From NCBI GenBank assembly GCA_041737835.1, contig JBGSQY010000018.1: a stretch of 64,000 nt of DNA. One strand, written 5' to 3'. The position numbers were made by a program, and so were the translations under genes. The notes beneath the pieces were generated by a model. The model worked only from the letters and a program-made list of their open reading frames with translations. It was not told where the DNA came from and did not search any database. Numbering within the stretch: position 1 is the stretch's first letter; every line of letters begins with the position of its first letter. Shown in pieces: positions 52,945-61,652 of this stretch. The DNA comes from Bythopirellula sp041737835 (GTDB lineage Bacteria; Planctomycetota; Planctomycetia; Pirellulales; Lacipirellulaceae).

Positions 52945-54489
52945 TTAATGTTGCGATTTGATCTTGAGAATCTGGGACTGGATACCCTCGATGGTCTTAC
53001 CCATCTGTGCGCTGAGACCGAGTTGGCGGATGGGGAATTCTTGGAAGGTCATCAGGTGCTGTTCGACAATTCCCACAATCGGGGTCAGTACCCAAGTCTT
53101 ATGCTCCGCATACTGGCGATTCACGTCGCCGGTTTGCCGCTCGAAGGGGTCCATACGCAGATTCGTGATGAGCGGGCGGCCGAGACCCACCAGCGGATCA
53201 TCCCAGTGGCCTCCTTCTTTGATGGAGAAGCTGACCTTGAACGCGTCGTACCGGATGGCTGTCAGGACGGTCTCGTCGTAGTAAAAGACAAACTTGCGAG
53301 CCGACCTGTCGCTCTCCCCCGTGAACAATGCGGTCTGGTCGTAGCCGTCCAGGTGGACCTTGTAGGGCTTGCCGCCGTAGTCTGCGCCTTGTTTCAGCTT
53401 CGCTACAGCATCGGGTTCGCCGGCGGCGGACGCCAACGTCGGCAGCAAGTCTGTCATGTCGACGATTTCGCTGGAGACGCGCCCTCCGGGGGCGCCGGGC
53501 CAGCGGATAAGGCACGGGGCGCGCACGCCGCCTTCCCAAGTGGTGCCCTTGTCGCCGCGAAACGGGCTCGTGCCCCCTTCGGGCCACATGTACTGGTACG
53601 CGCCGTTGTCGGTCACGTAGACGACGATGGTATTCTTGGCGAGGCCCGTTTCGTCGAGCTTCGCCAAGAGCTGGCCGACGTGCCCGTCATGCTCAGCGAG
53701 CGCGTCGCCGTAAACGTCCTCCCGACCCGCCCGGGACTTGCCGCGAACGCCGTCTTTAAAGTGAAAGAACACATGGAGGCGCGCGGAGCAGTGCCAGAGG
53801 AAGAAGGGCTGCTTGTCTTTCGCCTTACGGTCCAGGAAATCGAGCGACTTGGCGACGATTTCGTCATCGAAGGTTTCCATCCGCTTCGTCGTCAGCGGAC
53901 CTTCATCCTTCGTCGGGCCCTCGGCGGTGCCAGAGATAACCCCGCGCGGGTCAAACTTTTTGCGGAACGCTGGGTCCGTCGGGCGGTCGGGGTCTTCTAA
54001 GTCCTCATTGCCGTTGAGGTGGTAAAGGTTTCCAAAGTACTCGTCGAACCCATGCCGGTGCGGCAGATGCTCTTCAAGATCACCGAGGTGGTTCTTGCCG
54101 AATTGAGCGGTCGAATAACCCTTGGCCTTGAGGATTTCTGCGAGTGTGACGTCCTCCTTTTGCAGACCAGCGGGCGAGCCGGGCGTGCCGACGGTGGTCA
54201 ATCCGGTGCGGACGGGAAGTTGGCCGGTCAGGAACGCGGCTCGACCTGCGGTACAACTCGGCTGTGCGTAGAACGAGGTCAGCCGGAGACCTTCGCGGCC
54301 GATGCGGTCAATGTTGGGCGTCTCGACGCCCATAACGTCGCCGCCGTACGACGAAACGTTCATCCAGCCCACGTCGTCGGCCATGATGACAAGGATGTTG
54401 GGCCTAGATTGCGCCCATGAAGACGATGGTACGCTGATGACCACTGCCGTGAGGGCAGCGACGAGAGTCGTTAAATAACATCGGTACAC
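52945..54489 (-). CDS. Secreted sulfatase, CTAGR type
   Basis: 514 residues with a signal peptide (MYRCYLTTLVAALTAVVISV...WAQ). The sulfatase core begins 'RPNILVIMADDVGWMNVSSY'. The formylglycine site is 'QPSCTAGRAAFLTGQ' with Cys79: the C-x-A-x-R form, not C-x-P-x-R. Other motifs are 'YSTAQFGKNHLGDLEEHLPH', 'VVYVTDNGAYQYMWPEGGTS' and 'FRGDKGTTWEGGVRAPCLIR'. The short length is typical of ordinary S1 sulfatases. It is the first gene of the three-sulfatase operon and is divergent from the AraC-type regulator gene across a 230-base control region. Confidence 0.93.
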   Translation of the reverse strand: MYRCYLTTLVAALTAVVISVPSSSWAQSRPNILVIMADDVGWMNVSSYGGDVMGVETPNIDRIGREGLRLTSFYAQPSCTAGRAAFLTGQLPVRTGLTTVGTPGSPAGLQKEDVTLAEILKAKGYSTAQFGKNHLGDLEEHLPHRHGFDEYFGNLYHLNGNEDLEDPDRPTDPAFRKKFDPRGVISGTAEGPTKDEGPLTTKRMETFDDEIVAKSLDFLDRKAKDKQPFFLWHCSARLHVFFHFKDGVRGKSRAGREDVYGDALAEHDGHVGQLLAKLDETGLAKNTIVVYVTDNGAYQYMWPEGGTSPFRGDKGTTWEGGVRAPCLIRWPGAPGGRVSSEIVDMTDLLPTLASAAGEPDAVAKLKQGADYGGKPYKVHLDGYDQTALFTGESDRSARKFVFYYDETVLTAIRYDAFKVSFSIKEGGHWDDPLVGLGRPLITNLRMDPFERQTGDVNRQYAEHKTWVLTPIVGIVEQHLMTFQEFPIRQLGLSAQMGKTIEGIQSQILKIKSQH

Positions 54490-54719
54490 GTTACGTTACT
54501 CCGGCGAGTCGAGAGGGCAGTCGGCCGACAATGTGGTCCAATGCGCTATGGCCAAGGGCTCCCCGAGAAGCCGACGGCGTCCTCATTTCGACTTGCCAAT
54601 TGTCAGAAGAGAAATTGCAATTTATTCTATAGTCTCTCCCTTCTGCCTGCACGGGGATTCATCAGGCCGGGGCCCCAGTATCCAAAAGACGCAATTTCAG
54701 GAATGACGCTTTAGGCTTG
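54490..54719. promoter_or_regulatory. Divergent control region, sulfatases / AraC regulator
   Basis: 230 bases between oppositely oriented genes. AATTGCAATT (54613-54622) is a perfect 10-bp palindrome followed by TTATTCTATAGT, which could hold -10 boxes in either direction. It is the natural place for AraC-type operators. Confidence 0.5.
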
Positions 54720-55718
54720 ATGAGCAACGTACGCGAACCAACACCCCGGACGATTTCATCGCTTGCGCCACTGGTCGACTTCAAGTTAATCACGCACGAC
54801 GTCGACGATCTCATCCGTCTTTACCCAGGCTGGAAGGGGCAGTTTCAGCAAGTTTCTGCCGGGCGTTTTCACGGCACGGTCCAGGTCGTTCAGGGCCAGA
54901 GCGTCAGAGTCTTTCGAGGAACCACTGATCAAATTCTCTTGACCCGCGGAGCTAGCCAGCCGGGTTGGATTGACTTCAGCCCGATCACGACGCGAAATGA
55001 AAGGTGTCGTTGGCAAGGGCGCCAATACGATGAGAATCATATTGTCGTTCGCGGGGCCGATGTCGGCGTCGACAATCTCGCCGCGCGTGGCGCTGAGATT
55101 ATCACTGTCTCGGTCAGTGTGGGCTTGCTTCGGAAAGCCGCTGCTAACGCGTTGCGGTTTGATGGAGATCCTACGCGGATCAACTGGCAATGTCACCGCG
55201 TCGAACCCACTGAACTCGTCGCGTTGAAACAACTAGTGAAACGCATTACAGAGAGATCCGCGTTGGATACCAACGAGTTAGAGTCATGCGATGACTGTGC
55301 GATTGAACAGGAATGCGTCATGGCTGCCCTTAATGTCATCAGTTCGCGGAATGGGGCGGGCGCCAACAAACCGCGGGGCAATCGCGCAACGATAATCCGC
55401 CGAGGAGAAGAGTATCTACGGGAGCATCTCGCTTCGCCGATCGGCCTCATCGACATGTGCGAGGAACTCGGCGTCTCCGCGAGAACAATCCAGTACGCCT
55501 TTCGCGAGCGGTTTGGCATCGGCCCCATCGAATACCTTCGCATGCTGCGCCTCAACGCCGTCAAGGCGGACCTCAAGCTGGCGAGTAATCAACGAGTAAC
55601 CGTCCGCGATGTTGCCGTAAATTGGGGCTATCGCCACCTCGGCAACTTTGCTGCGGACTACAAGAGGCACTTTGGAGTCTTGCCATCGAAGGCGCGTTCA
55701 GGATCGCTTGGTCAGTAA
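54720..55718 (+). CDS. AraC-family transcriptional regulator
   Basis: 332 residues from ATG 54720 (TTG 54717 adjoins it). The C-terminal AraC double HTH (about 230-325) reads 'IGLIDMCEELGVSARTIQYA' then 'FRERFGIGPIEYLRMLRLNA' and 'TVRDVAVNWGYRHLGNFAAD' with 'YKRHFGVLPSKAR'. The N-terminal ~200 residues form a sensor-like domain ('WKGQFQQVSAGRFHGTVQVV'), not the usual cupin signature. It is divergent from the sulfatase operon and is probably its regulator, sensing a sulfated sugar or its product (inference). Confidence 0.85.
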   Translation: MSNVREPTPRTISSLAPLVDFKLITHDVDDLIRLYPGWKGQFQQVSAGRFHGTVQVVQGQSVRVFRGTTDQILLTRGASQPGWIDFSPITTRNERCRWQGRQYDENHIVVRGADVGVDNLAARGAEIITVSVSVGLLRKAAANALRFDGDPTRINWQCHRVEPTELVALKQLVKRITERSALDTNELESCDDCAIEQECVMAALNVISSRNGAGANKPRGNRATIIRRGEEYLREHLASPIGLIDMCEELGVSARTIQYAFRERFGIGPIEYLRMLRLNAVKADLKLASNQRVTVRDVAVNWGYRHLGNFAADYKRHFGVLPSKARSGSLGQ

Positions 55719-55778
55719 CCTTCGTTTGGCAGCACTGGCCGCCGTAAGTCTCGTGGCCGATTAATCTTCAGGCGCTAA

Positions 55779-56510
55779 CGTTTCAAAAACTCGGGTCGAA
55801 AATCAAAGTGCCATCAAACTCAGTTTCCGACTCAGCTACCCTGCCTACCTGAAGTAGTTGCCGACATGGTTCGACTCCAACGAATCACAGGGATGCGTCC
55901 GGCTGAGGTGTGTATTCTAAAACCAGGCAATATCGATCGTACTGCGGCAGTCTGGCTGTACCGCCCTTCCACACATAAGACCGAGCATCGTGGCCGCGAC
56001 CGGATTGTGCCCCTTGGACCCAAAGCTCAAGAAATCCTCTTCCGGTATTTGGCGAGGGATGCTCAATGCTACTGCTTTCGGCCTTGTGATAGCGAACAGC
56101 GGCGGCGTGCTGAACAGCACCGTGTCAGAAAAACCCCTTTGAGCTACGGCAACGGGCGGGGCACCAACCGAAAGCTGAAACCCAAATGGACTGCTGGTGA
56201 ACGCTACGATACCAACAGTTACCGCCACGCAATCCACCGGGCGTGTGACAAAGCGTTCCCACACCCGGAGCTGGGATCAAAGCTTCGCGACGACATGACG
56301 ATTCTACAGATTACCGAGCTGAAAAAGTGGCAATCCGATCACCGCTGGTCGCCCAATCAACTCCGCCACGCCGCGGCCACACAGATCCGCAAGCAGTTTG
56401 GCCTGGAGGCAGCTCAGATCATCCTGGGCCACAGTGCGGCCGATGTCACCCAGGTCTATGCAGAGCGCGATCTGGCTAAGGGGCAAGAAGTGGCACGTCG
56501 AATTGGCTGA
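55779..56510 (+). pseudogene. Tyrosine recombinase remnant (catalytic domain only)
   Basis: From ATG 55866 there are 214 residues containing the catalytic domain: Arg11 in 'TGMRPAEV', Lys38 ('HKTEHRGRDR'), 'SPNQLRHAAAT' (Arg167, with Asn164 where His is usual), His189 in 'LGHSAADVTQVYAERD' and Tyr198. The same frame is open upstream to 55779 and still reads like recombinase just before the ATG ('LPEVVADM'), but the DNA-binding N-terminal core domain is missing. So the gene has lost its 5' half. It could still be expressed as a short protein. It belongs to the integrase family and suggests a past mobile element in this region. Confidence 0.8.
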
Positions 56511-56516
56511 GAAAAG

Positions 56517-56562
56517 ATACGTAACCGGTCAGCGAACAGACCATCGTTGACCGGTTACGTAT
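56517..56562. repeat. 15-bp perfect inverted repeat after the recombinase
   Basis: ATACGTAACCGGTCA (56517-56531) and TGACCGGTTACGTAT (56548-56562) separated by 16 bases, beginning 7 bases past the recombinase stop. It may be the terminator of the gene (no clear T run) or a recombination site. Confidence 0.65.
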
Positions 56563-57821
56563 TGAGATGCGAAGCTCGCGATGAAATGCAACACTTTGCG
56601 TCTGATTGCAAGAGACTAAGGTTGATGTTCCTTGAGGGAGTTCTTGGCCACGTGAAGAATACTCCCTGGAACGCATGAGAACGCTTAGGTAGGGCGGCGT
56701 GTGTCAGACTCTGGTTTCCATCCAGACTAACCTTAGACGCGTGAGAGTGGGTTTCTGAAGCCGCAGACGCGAGATAATAATTTCGGGCTGATCCTAATAA
56801 TTTTTAATCGGAGTCTGGGGGGGCCCCATGGCCACAAGATATTTACCCACCGCTGGCCCGAGATCGAGCTCAGGGACGTTAGATACCCTGCCTCAGACTG
56901 AGAGTGAATAGTTGCATGTTAAGATAGTCAATCTGCGATATCAGTTTGGACTATCGTGTCGATCTTAGAAGCCTGACCTTATGTGGATATTCAAAGAGCT
57001 ACAAATTTTGTTGGGTACCTCTCAATACATTTCTGGCGGCTTGTTACTTAGATTCTCCACAGAAGGTCCAAGCATGTCACTAAGAAAACATGCACATTTC
57101 ACAAATGACACGCCCTCCTAAGCTACATGTCGAGAATAGCGCAGTGCTTGGATTGGCAAGTACTTATGCCAAAGCCCATTAAGGGCGGGATTCTGCCTTT
57201 GAGAATCCAGACGGCGAACCTTATCGTTTTCAGCCGGTGCGTTACAAGAGAGACTACGGGTTCGTACTCCGACTCGACGATTCGTTTGCGCCGCGGGTCG
57301 GGGACATCTTTATGGTTGATGATGAAAAGTAGCAAACTTACTGCAACTGTTTCAGCCCGATCGAGTTTGTCATCATTTGAATGCATTCGCAGGGTTCAAT
57401 TGCCCCGCCTGTGGCTCATACACGGTTTCTGGTCCTTGAACAATTAACATTGCGTTCATTCGATCGTTATTCGCGCCAAGTGGGATCACATCCCCAACGC
57501 TCGATCGCTTTCTATCCCCTTTCGTTCGCAGTGTGGCTTTGCCATTTGCCTCCCGTTCGAAGAGCCTGCCTACCTATAACCCGCTTGGCGGTTACAGCTA
57601 TAAATCCATTCGTCGATCTTTTGTTGCCGGCGGGGCTTTGGAGAAGGGTTATAATCACGCGACCGCCAAATGCCCAAGGATGGGCACGGTCGGTTCGTCA
57701 TTGGTAAAAAGCGATATTCTATGTTCGTTATTTAGAGTTCTCAGATAGATTGCGGGATTCGTCTTAAGATGAGAAATTTTAGAACGTACCGTTACTCGGG
57801 AGAATGATTTTATGGGTTACT
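56563..57821. other. 1.26 kb without a recognisable gene
   Basis: AT-richer than the core genes, with stop codons in all frames every 60-100 codons. Frames at 57127-57447, 57381-57707 and 57123-57386 (minus) show no domain. A G/C run (TCTGGGGGGGCCCCATGG) occurs near 56815. Best read as decaying DNA of the inserted region. Confidence 0.4.
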
Positions 57822-58568
57822 TTATTTCTCGCGAGTTGGAATTTCAGCAAGCAGCCTTATGAGGATGTCCATGCCCACTGGCTTTACTAGATGAGAGTTG
57901 AAGCCGGCGTCTTTTGTACGCTGACGATCCTCTGCGGCCCCCCACCCGGTAAGAGCTACCAGAAATATCCTCTTTCCCCACGGCTGTTCACGTATACGAC
58001 GAGCAGCCTCGTAGCCGTCAATTTTTGGCATGCCGAGATCCATCAGGACCAATTCCGGTCGAAATTCTTCGGCTTGGGTCACGGCGGTTTCTCCCTCATA
58101 GGCAGTTCGCACTTCATGTCCCATTCGCTTGAGAATCATGGAAAGTGTTGCGGCGGCGTCCCGATTGTCGTCCACAACGAGCACGCGGCAGCATGGCCCG
58201 GGGGTATTCTCTGCAGAGACCTCTGGTTCAGCCACATCTTCCGCAGCCACAGGCAACCGGACGAGGAACTCGCTGCCTTGACCTAGACCCAAACTGCGAG
58301 CCTCGACAGTGCCGCCATGCAGCTCGACGAATTCCTTTACCAGCGACAATCCGATGCCCATCCCGCCTTGCGTCCATTGCCACGAAGGATCAACTTGCGT
58401 GAACGGTTCAAAAATATTTCGAAGTTTGTCGGCTGGAATGCCAATTCCATGGTCTCGAACTCTTAGCTCAACGTGATTGCGATCTAAACGAGCAATCAGC
58501 CGGATGCTCTGTTGGGGCTCGCTATATTTGGCGGCGTTGTTCAAAAGATTTAGGATTATTTGGACCAT
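57822..58568 (-). pseudogene. 5'-truncated hybrid histidine kinase (HATPase + receiver)
   Basis: 248 residues starting within the HATPase domain ('MVQIILNLLNNAAKYSEPQQ' is the N box; 'DHGIGIPADKLRNIFEPFTQ' and 'GGMGIGLSLVKEFVELHGGT' follow). The phospho-accepting His domain and any sensor are absent: upstream the frame stays open only a few codons before a TGA. The receiver domain looks complete ('CRVLVVDDNRDAAATLSMIL', 'VLMDLGMPKIDGYEAARRIR', 'VALTGWG', Lys in 'HLVKPVG'). So it is a remnant of a larger sensor kinase, though a short ATPase-receiver protein could be made. Confidence 0.8.
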
Positions 58569-59395
58569 CCGGGTAGACCGAGCGCGACATTGGATTCAGC
58601 GTGAGGAGGCCGATCAGGTCACTGCGAATATCTGTCAGTTTCTTAAGTCATCCACCGAGTAGGTCTGCGAATGTTTAAGCTTGAGGGGACAATATCAACC
58701 TCAATGTGTCTACAATCCAACCCAGTCCCTGAGCAGGCATCTGAGTTGCGAGCGACGGTCGACGCTGAGCGCCTGCGGAGTTATTGGTAGGTAGGCACAC
58801 TGGGCGGCTGAATTCTTCGGCCGAGTTTCAATGTCGGGCTTCTCTGAATCGCCGGTTGTCGATGGTGATTTGAATCACATCATGGGGATATCCGCGGCAC
58901 GGTATTGATCCCGAAGTTCCACCACCGACCGACACTTCAGGACAGCATGAAGTGAATTTGTCGCGATGAAGTTTCCTTAAATTGCGACGGATCTTATGGC
59001 ACCATACTATTTACCCTTGCAGAGGCAAAATCTGCCGAGTTTTTTGAAGGCACTGGCCGGGAGCCCAGGACGAACCGACATTACGCACGCTGTTTTCAGG
59101 ATCTCTGTCACCAGAACAAGCTCCCCAAACCCCTCTTCCTCGACCGCCAAGCGCCGCAATTTTCAACCGCGATTCACAAACTGAGCAACTCACGCTTGCC
59201 ATCGGCTTGCGTGGAAGCAGTGCGGGGCGCACTGAGATTTCGGCAAGATTTCTTACCCGAATCCATTGGGCTTACCTAGCAGTGCATTTTGCGAAGCCGG
59301 ACAGTCTCAACACCCCAGCCCAATGAGTTAATGCGAACACGGCTGACAGATTTCTGCCAGCCGTGCATGCGTGCCATCAGAGAGAAAGTCAAAGA
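58569..59395. other. 827 bases without a recognisable gene
   Basis: No frame with a domain. A hairpin at 59338-59365 (CACGGCTG/CAGCCGTG with a further 3-bp pairing inside) lies 31 bases past the fasciclin stop and is a possible terminator of that gene. The part next to 58569 probably held the lost N-terminal half of the kinase. Confidence 0.45.
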
Positions 59396-59950
59396 CTACT
59401 CTTTCGGCATGAGAACAGAATCGATCACGTGGATCGTACCGTTCTTGCAGGCGATGTCGGCCTTCACGACCTTGGCATTGTCAATCATCACGGTTTCGCC
59501 CTCGGTTTTGATGGTGACCTTCTTGCCGTTGACGGTCTCCGCGGAATCCATTTCCTTGACTTTGTCAGCTTTTACGTCGCCTGACACGACATGGTATTTG
59601 AGAATCCCTGCCAACTTTTCCTTGTTGCCTGGCTCGAGCAACTTTTCCACCGTACCGGCAGGAAGCTTGGCAAAGGCCTCGTCCGTAGGGGCAAACACTG
59701 TAAAGGGGCCTTTGCCCTTCAACGTTTCCTCAAGACCAGCCGCTTTAATTGCGGCAGTCAGTGTGTTGAAGGTACCGGCTTCCTTGGCCGTCTCAAGAAT
59801 ACCCATCTTCTCGCCGCCCACGACTGGTCGATTCGCGGTGACGGCGCCAGGCTGGTTGTACCTTTGAGTTTGCGTTTGGCCAAACGCAGATACTGCCGAC
59901 AACGACAAAGCCATCACAAACATGGCGCCAGATTTCAAAGTCATTTTCAT
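59396..59950 (-). CDS. Secreted fasciclin-domain protein
   Basis: 184 residues with a signal peptide (MKMTLKSGAMFVMALSLSAV...AFGQ). The single fasciclin (FAS1) domain covers about 48-183: 'GILETAKEAGTFNTLTAAIK', 'GPFTVFAPTDEAFAKLP' (H1 motif), 'LKYHVVSGDV', 'VTIKTEGETVMIDNAKVV' and 'CKNGTIHVIDSVLMP' (H2 motif). GGAG lies seven bases before the ATG. FAS1 domains mediate adhesion or bind surface ligands. It is intact while its neighbours on both sides are remnants. Confidence 0.93.
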   Translation of the reverse strand: MKMTLKSGAMFVMALSLSAVSAFGQTQTQRYNQPGAVTANRPVVGGEKMGILETAKEAGTFNTLTAAIKAAGLEETLKGKGPFTVFAPTDEAFAKLPAGTVEKLLEPGNKEKLAGILKYHVVSGDVKADKVKEMDSAETVNGKKVTIKTEGETVMIDNAKVVKADIACKNGTIHVIDSVLMPKE

Positions 59951-60280
59951 ATGTTACTCCAAGTGAAAGAGGTCTGAGAAGGAATTACAGCATCCCCACT
60001 CTCGGGTTGGAACGATTAAGGATGCTTACGCGTGCCTGCTGGATTTCCCGAGCAGCAAGAAAAAAGATCGTTGAAGGGGATTTCAACCCTTACCATGTGC
60101 TGCGGGTCAGAAACGTCGCAGAGCGCAAGCGATTCAACACAATGTGAAGTGCAAATGGGATGCCTCTAATTGTGGCACTTCTAGCGCAGGTGGAGAATCT
60201 GCTTGGGCTTGGTGAGACTCAAAATGACGTGAACCGCACCAAACTGGATTTAATCCTGTCACTATCGTTGTCGAAGTGAA
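59951..60280. other. Upstream region of the fasciclin gene
   Basis: 330 bases with no gene recognised. It must hold the fasciclin promoter near 59970-60050; the rest may belong to the decayed response regulator that follows. Confidence 0.35.
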
Positions 60281-60563
60281 GTTTCGGCTTGCCGGGAATG
60301 GACGGTTTTGAAGTCGCGAAACGGATGCGTCAGCAACCAATCCTCCAGAAGGTGGTGCTGGTCGCCATTACTGGATACCGACGGGATTTGAACGTGCAGC
60401 GTTCACAGGAGACCGCTTCGATCACTACTTGATTAAGCCCACTAAGTTCGGGAATCTGCAAGAAATCTTAGCGAGCGTCTCTCGAAGACGGCGAATTGAT
60501 ACTCAGCGCGGCGATGATGACTTCGTGAAGCGGCCCGACAGCAGGCACGCTTTACTCAAATAG
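60281..60563 (+). pseudogene. Frameshifted receiver-domain (response regulator) remnant
   Basis: One frame reads 'GLPGMDGFEVAKRMRQQ' then 'KVVLVAITGYRRD' (the region after the phospho-Asp and the Thr strand). It then fails, and a second frame continues the fold: 'FDHYLIKPTKFGNLQEILAS' with the conserved Lys, ending at the TAG at 60561. The N-terminal half of the receiver, including the phospho-Asp, is missing. This is a dead fragment resembling the receiver of the kinase remnant at 57822. Its end overlaps the 3' end of the polyketide synthase gene on the other strand by 12 bases. Confidence 0.7.
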
Positions 60564-61652
60564 TGCGGCCTCTAATGCAAGCCCTGGACCAAAACCGAGT
60601 GCCACGCATGGCCGAGGTGCTTTCTGTTTTTGCATTCGATCCAAAATGAACAGAATTGTAGAAGATGACATATTCCCAAAATCTGCGAGTATTTCTCGCG
60701 AGGTTGTCAAGCCATTTATGCCCAACTGAAGACCTTCCTCGACGGCGTTGAGAATGCGAGGCCCGCCGGGGTGCACCGCCCACGATTTCACCTCTTCGAG
60801 GGACAGACCATGTAGGCACAACCAGTTTTTTAACCAGGAACGTAAACTATCGTTTATGATGGCCGGAACTTGTTTTGAAAGTGTCATTTCAAAACCGTGA
60901 TCCCCGATGTTCCAGGTCATCGCGCTTCGCGAATCGGGAAATACACAGCTTCCTGTGGCCGATAGTTTCCAGTTGGTCTCAGCAATTGCAGGTCCGACGA
61001 TCACCGCGGCCGCGCCATCGGCGAACAGTGCATTGGCGATTATTTTTTGGGGATCCCAACCATAATAATAATGGAGACAACAGAGTTCGACCGTTGAAAG
61101 CAACACACGTGCCTGGGGGTTGGCATCAACATAAGCCTTGGCAACCCTGAGTCCGTTCATCGCTCCATGGCAGCCCATGTATCCGATATGGGTACGCTCA
61201 ACTCCACGCGAGAGCGAAAGGCTTTCGATGAGTATTTCATCAATGCCAGGAGCCATAAAACCGGTACACGAGACTGTCACCACATGATTAATCTCGTCGT
61301 TGCCGATTGAACCTTGCTTTAGCGCATTTCTACTAGCTTGCATGGCCAGTGGTGGTGCTAATAGTTTATAAAGTTCCATGCGCTGCGCAGTGGTCGGTCC
61401 TCGATAGGCTGGTATGTTCTTTGGTAGAAAAACGGAGTGAGAGTAATTTGTACCCTCTATCACGTCTCGGACTACCTGGTCGCCTAAACAAAATCGCCGT
61501 GTGTTAATTCCTGAGCCAGCATAAATCGCCGACAACCAAGTTTCTTGTTCGTCAGTCCCATTGCAGAGAGAACGTGCCAGCAACAGGGCGTCCTCTTTGT
61601 CGATGATTGCGTCGGGGAGAGCAGTCCCTATAGCGAGTATGGCAGCTGTCAT
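60552..61652 (-). CDS. Type III polyketide synthase (chalcone/alkylresorcinol synthase family)
   Basis: 366 residues. A homodimeric ketosynthase that extends an acyl-CoA starter with malonyl-CoA and cyclises the product. The catalytic triad is complete: Cys129 ('VVTVSCTGFMAPG'), His294 ('SWAVHPGGPRIL') and Asn327 ('DFGNMSSSTI'). 'YMGCHGAMNGLRVAKAYVDA' and 'ALFADGAAAVIVG' are also typical, as is the C-terminal 'VALGFGPGLALEAALF'. It starts by an ATGA overlap with the end of the FAD gene, so it is translationally coupled. It is the last gene of the operon methyltransferase-oxidoreductase-PKS. The product is likely an alkylresorcinol or pyrone (inference). Confidence 0.93.
   Translation of the reverse strand: MTAAILAIGTALPDAIIDKEDALLLARSLCNGTDEQETWLSAIYAGSGINTRRFCLGDQVVRDVIEGTNYSHSVFLPKNIPAYRGPTTAQRMELYKLLAPPLAMQASRNALKQGSIGNDEINHVVTVSCTGFMAPGIDEILIESLSLSRGVERTHIGYMGCHGAMNGLRVAKAYVDANPQARVLLSTVELCCLHYYYGWDPQKIIANALFADGAAAVIVGPAIAETNWKLSATGSCVFPDSRSAMTWNIGDHGFEMTLSKQVPAIINDSLRSWLKNWLCLHGLSLEEVKSWAVHPGGPRILNAVEEGLQLGINGLTTSREILADFGNMSSSTILFILDRMQKQKAPRPCVALGFGPGLALEAALFE

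Noticed and set aside
57123..57707. Three overlapping frames of 87-108 codons
   Set aside because: Overlap each other on both strands, no domain or start signal.
60134..60340. 68-codon minus-strand frame
   Set aside because: Runs antisense to the receiver-domain remnant and has no features of its own.
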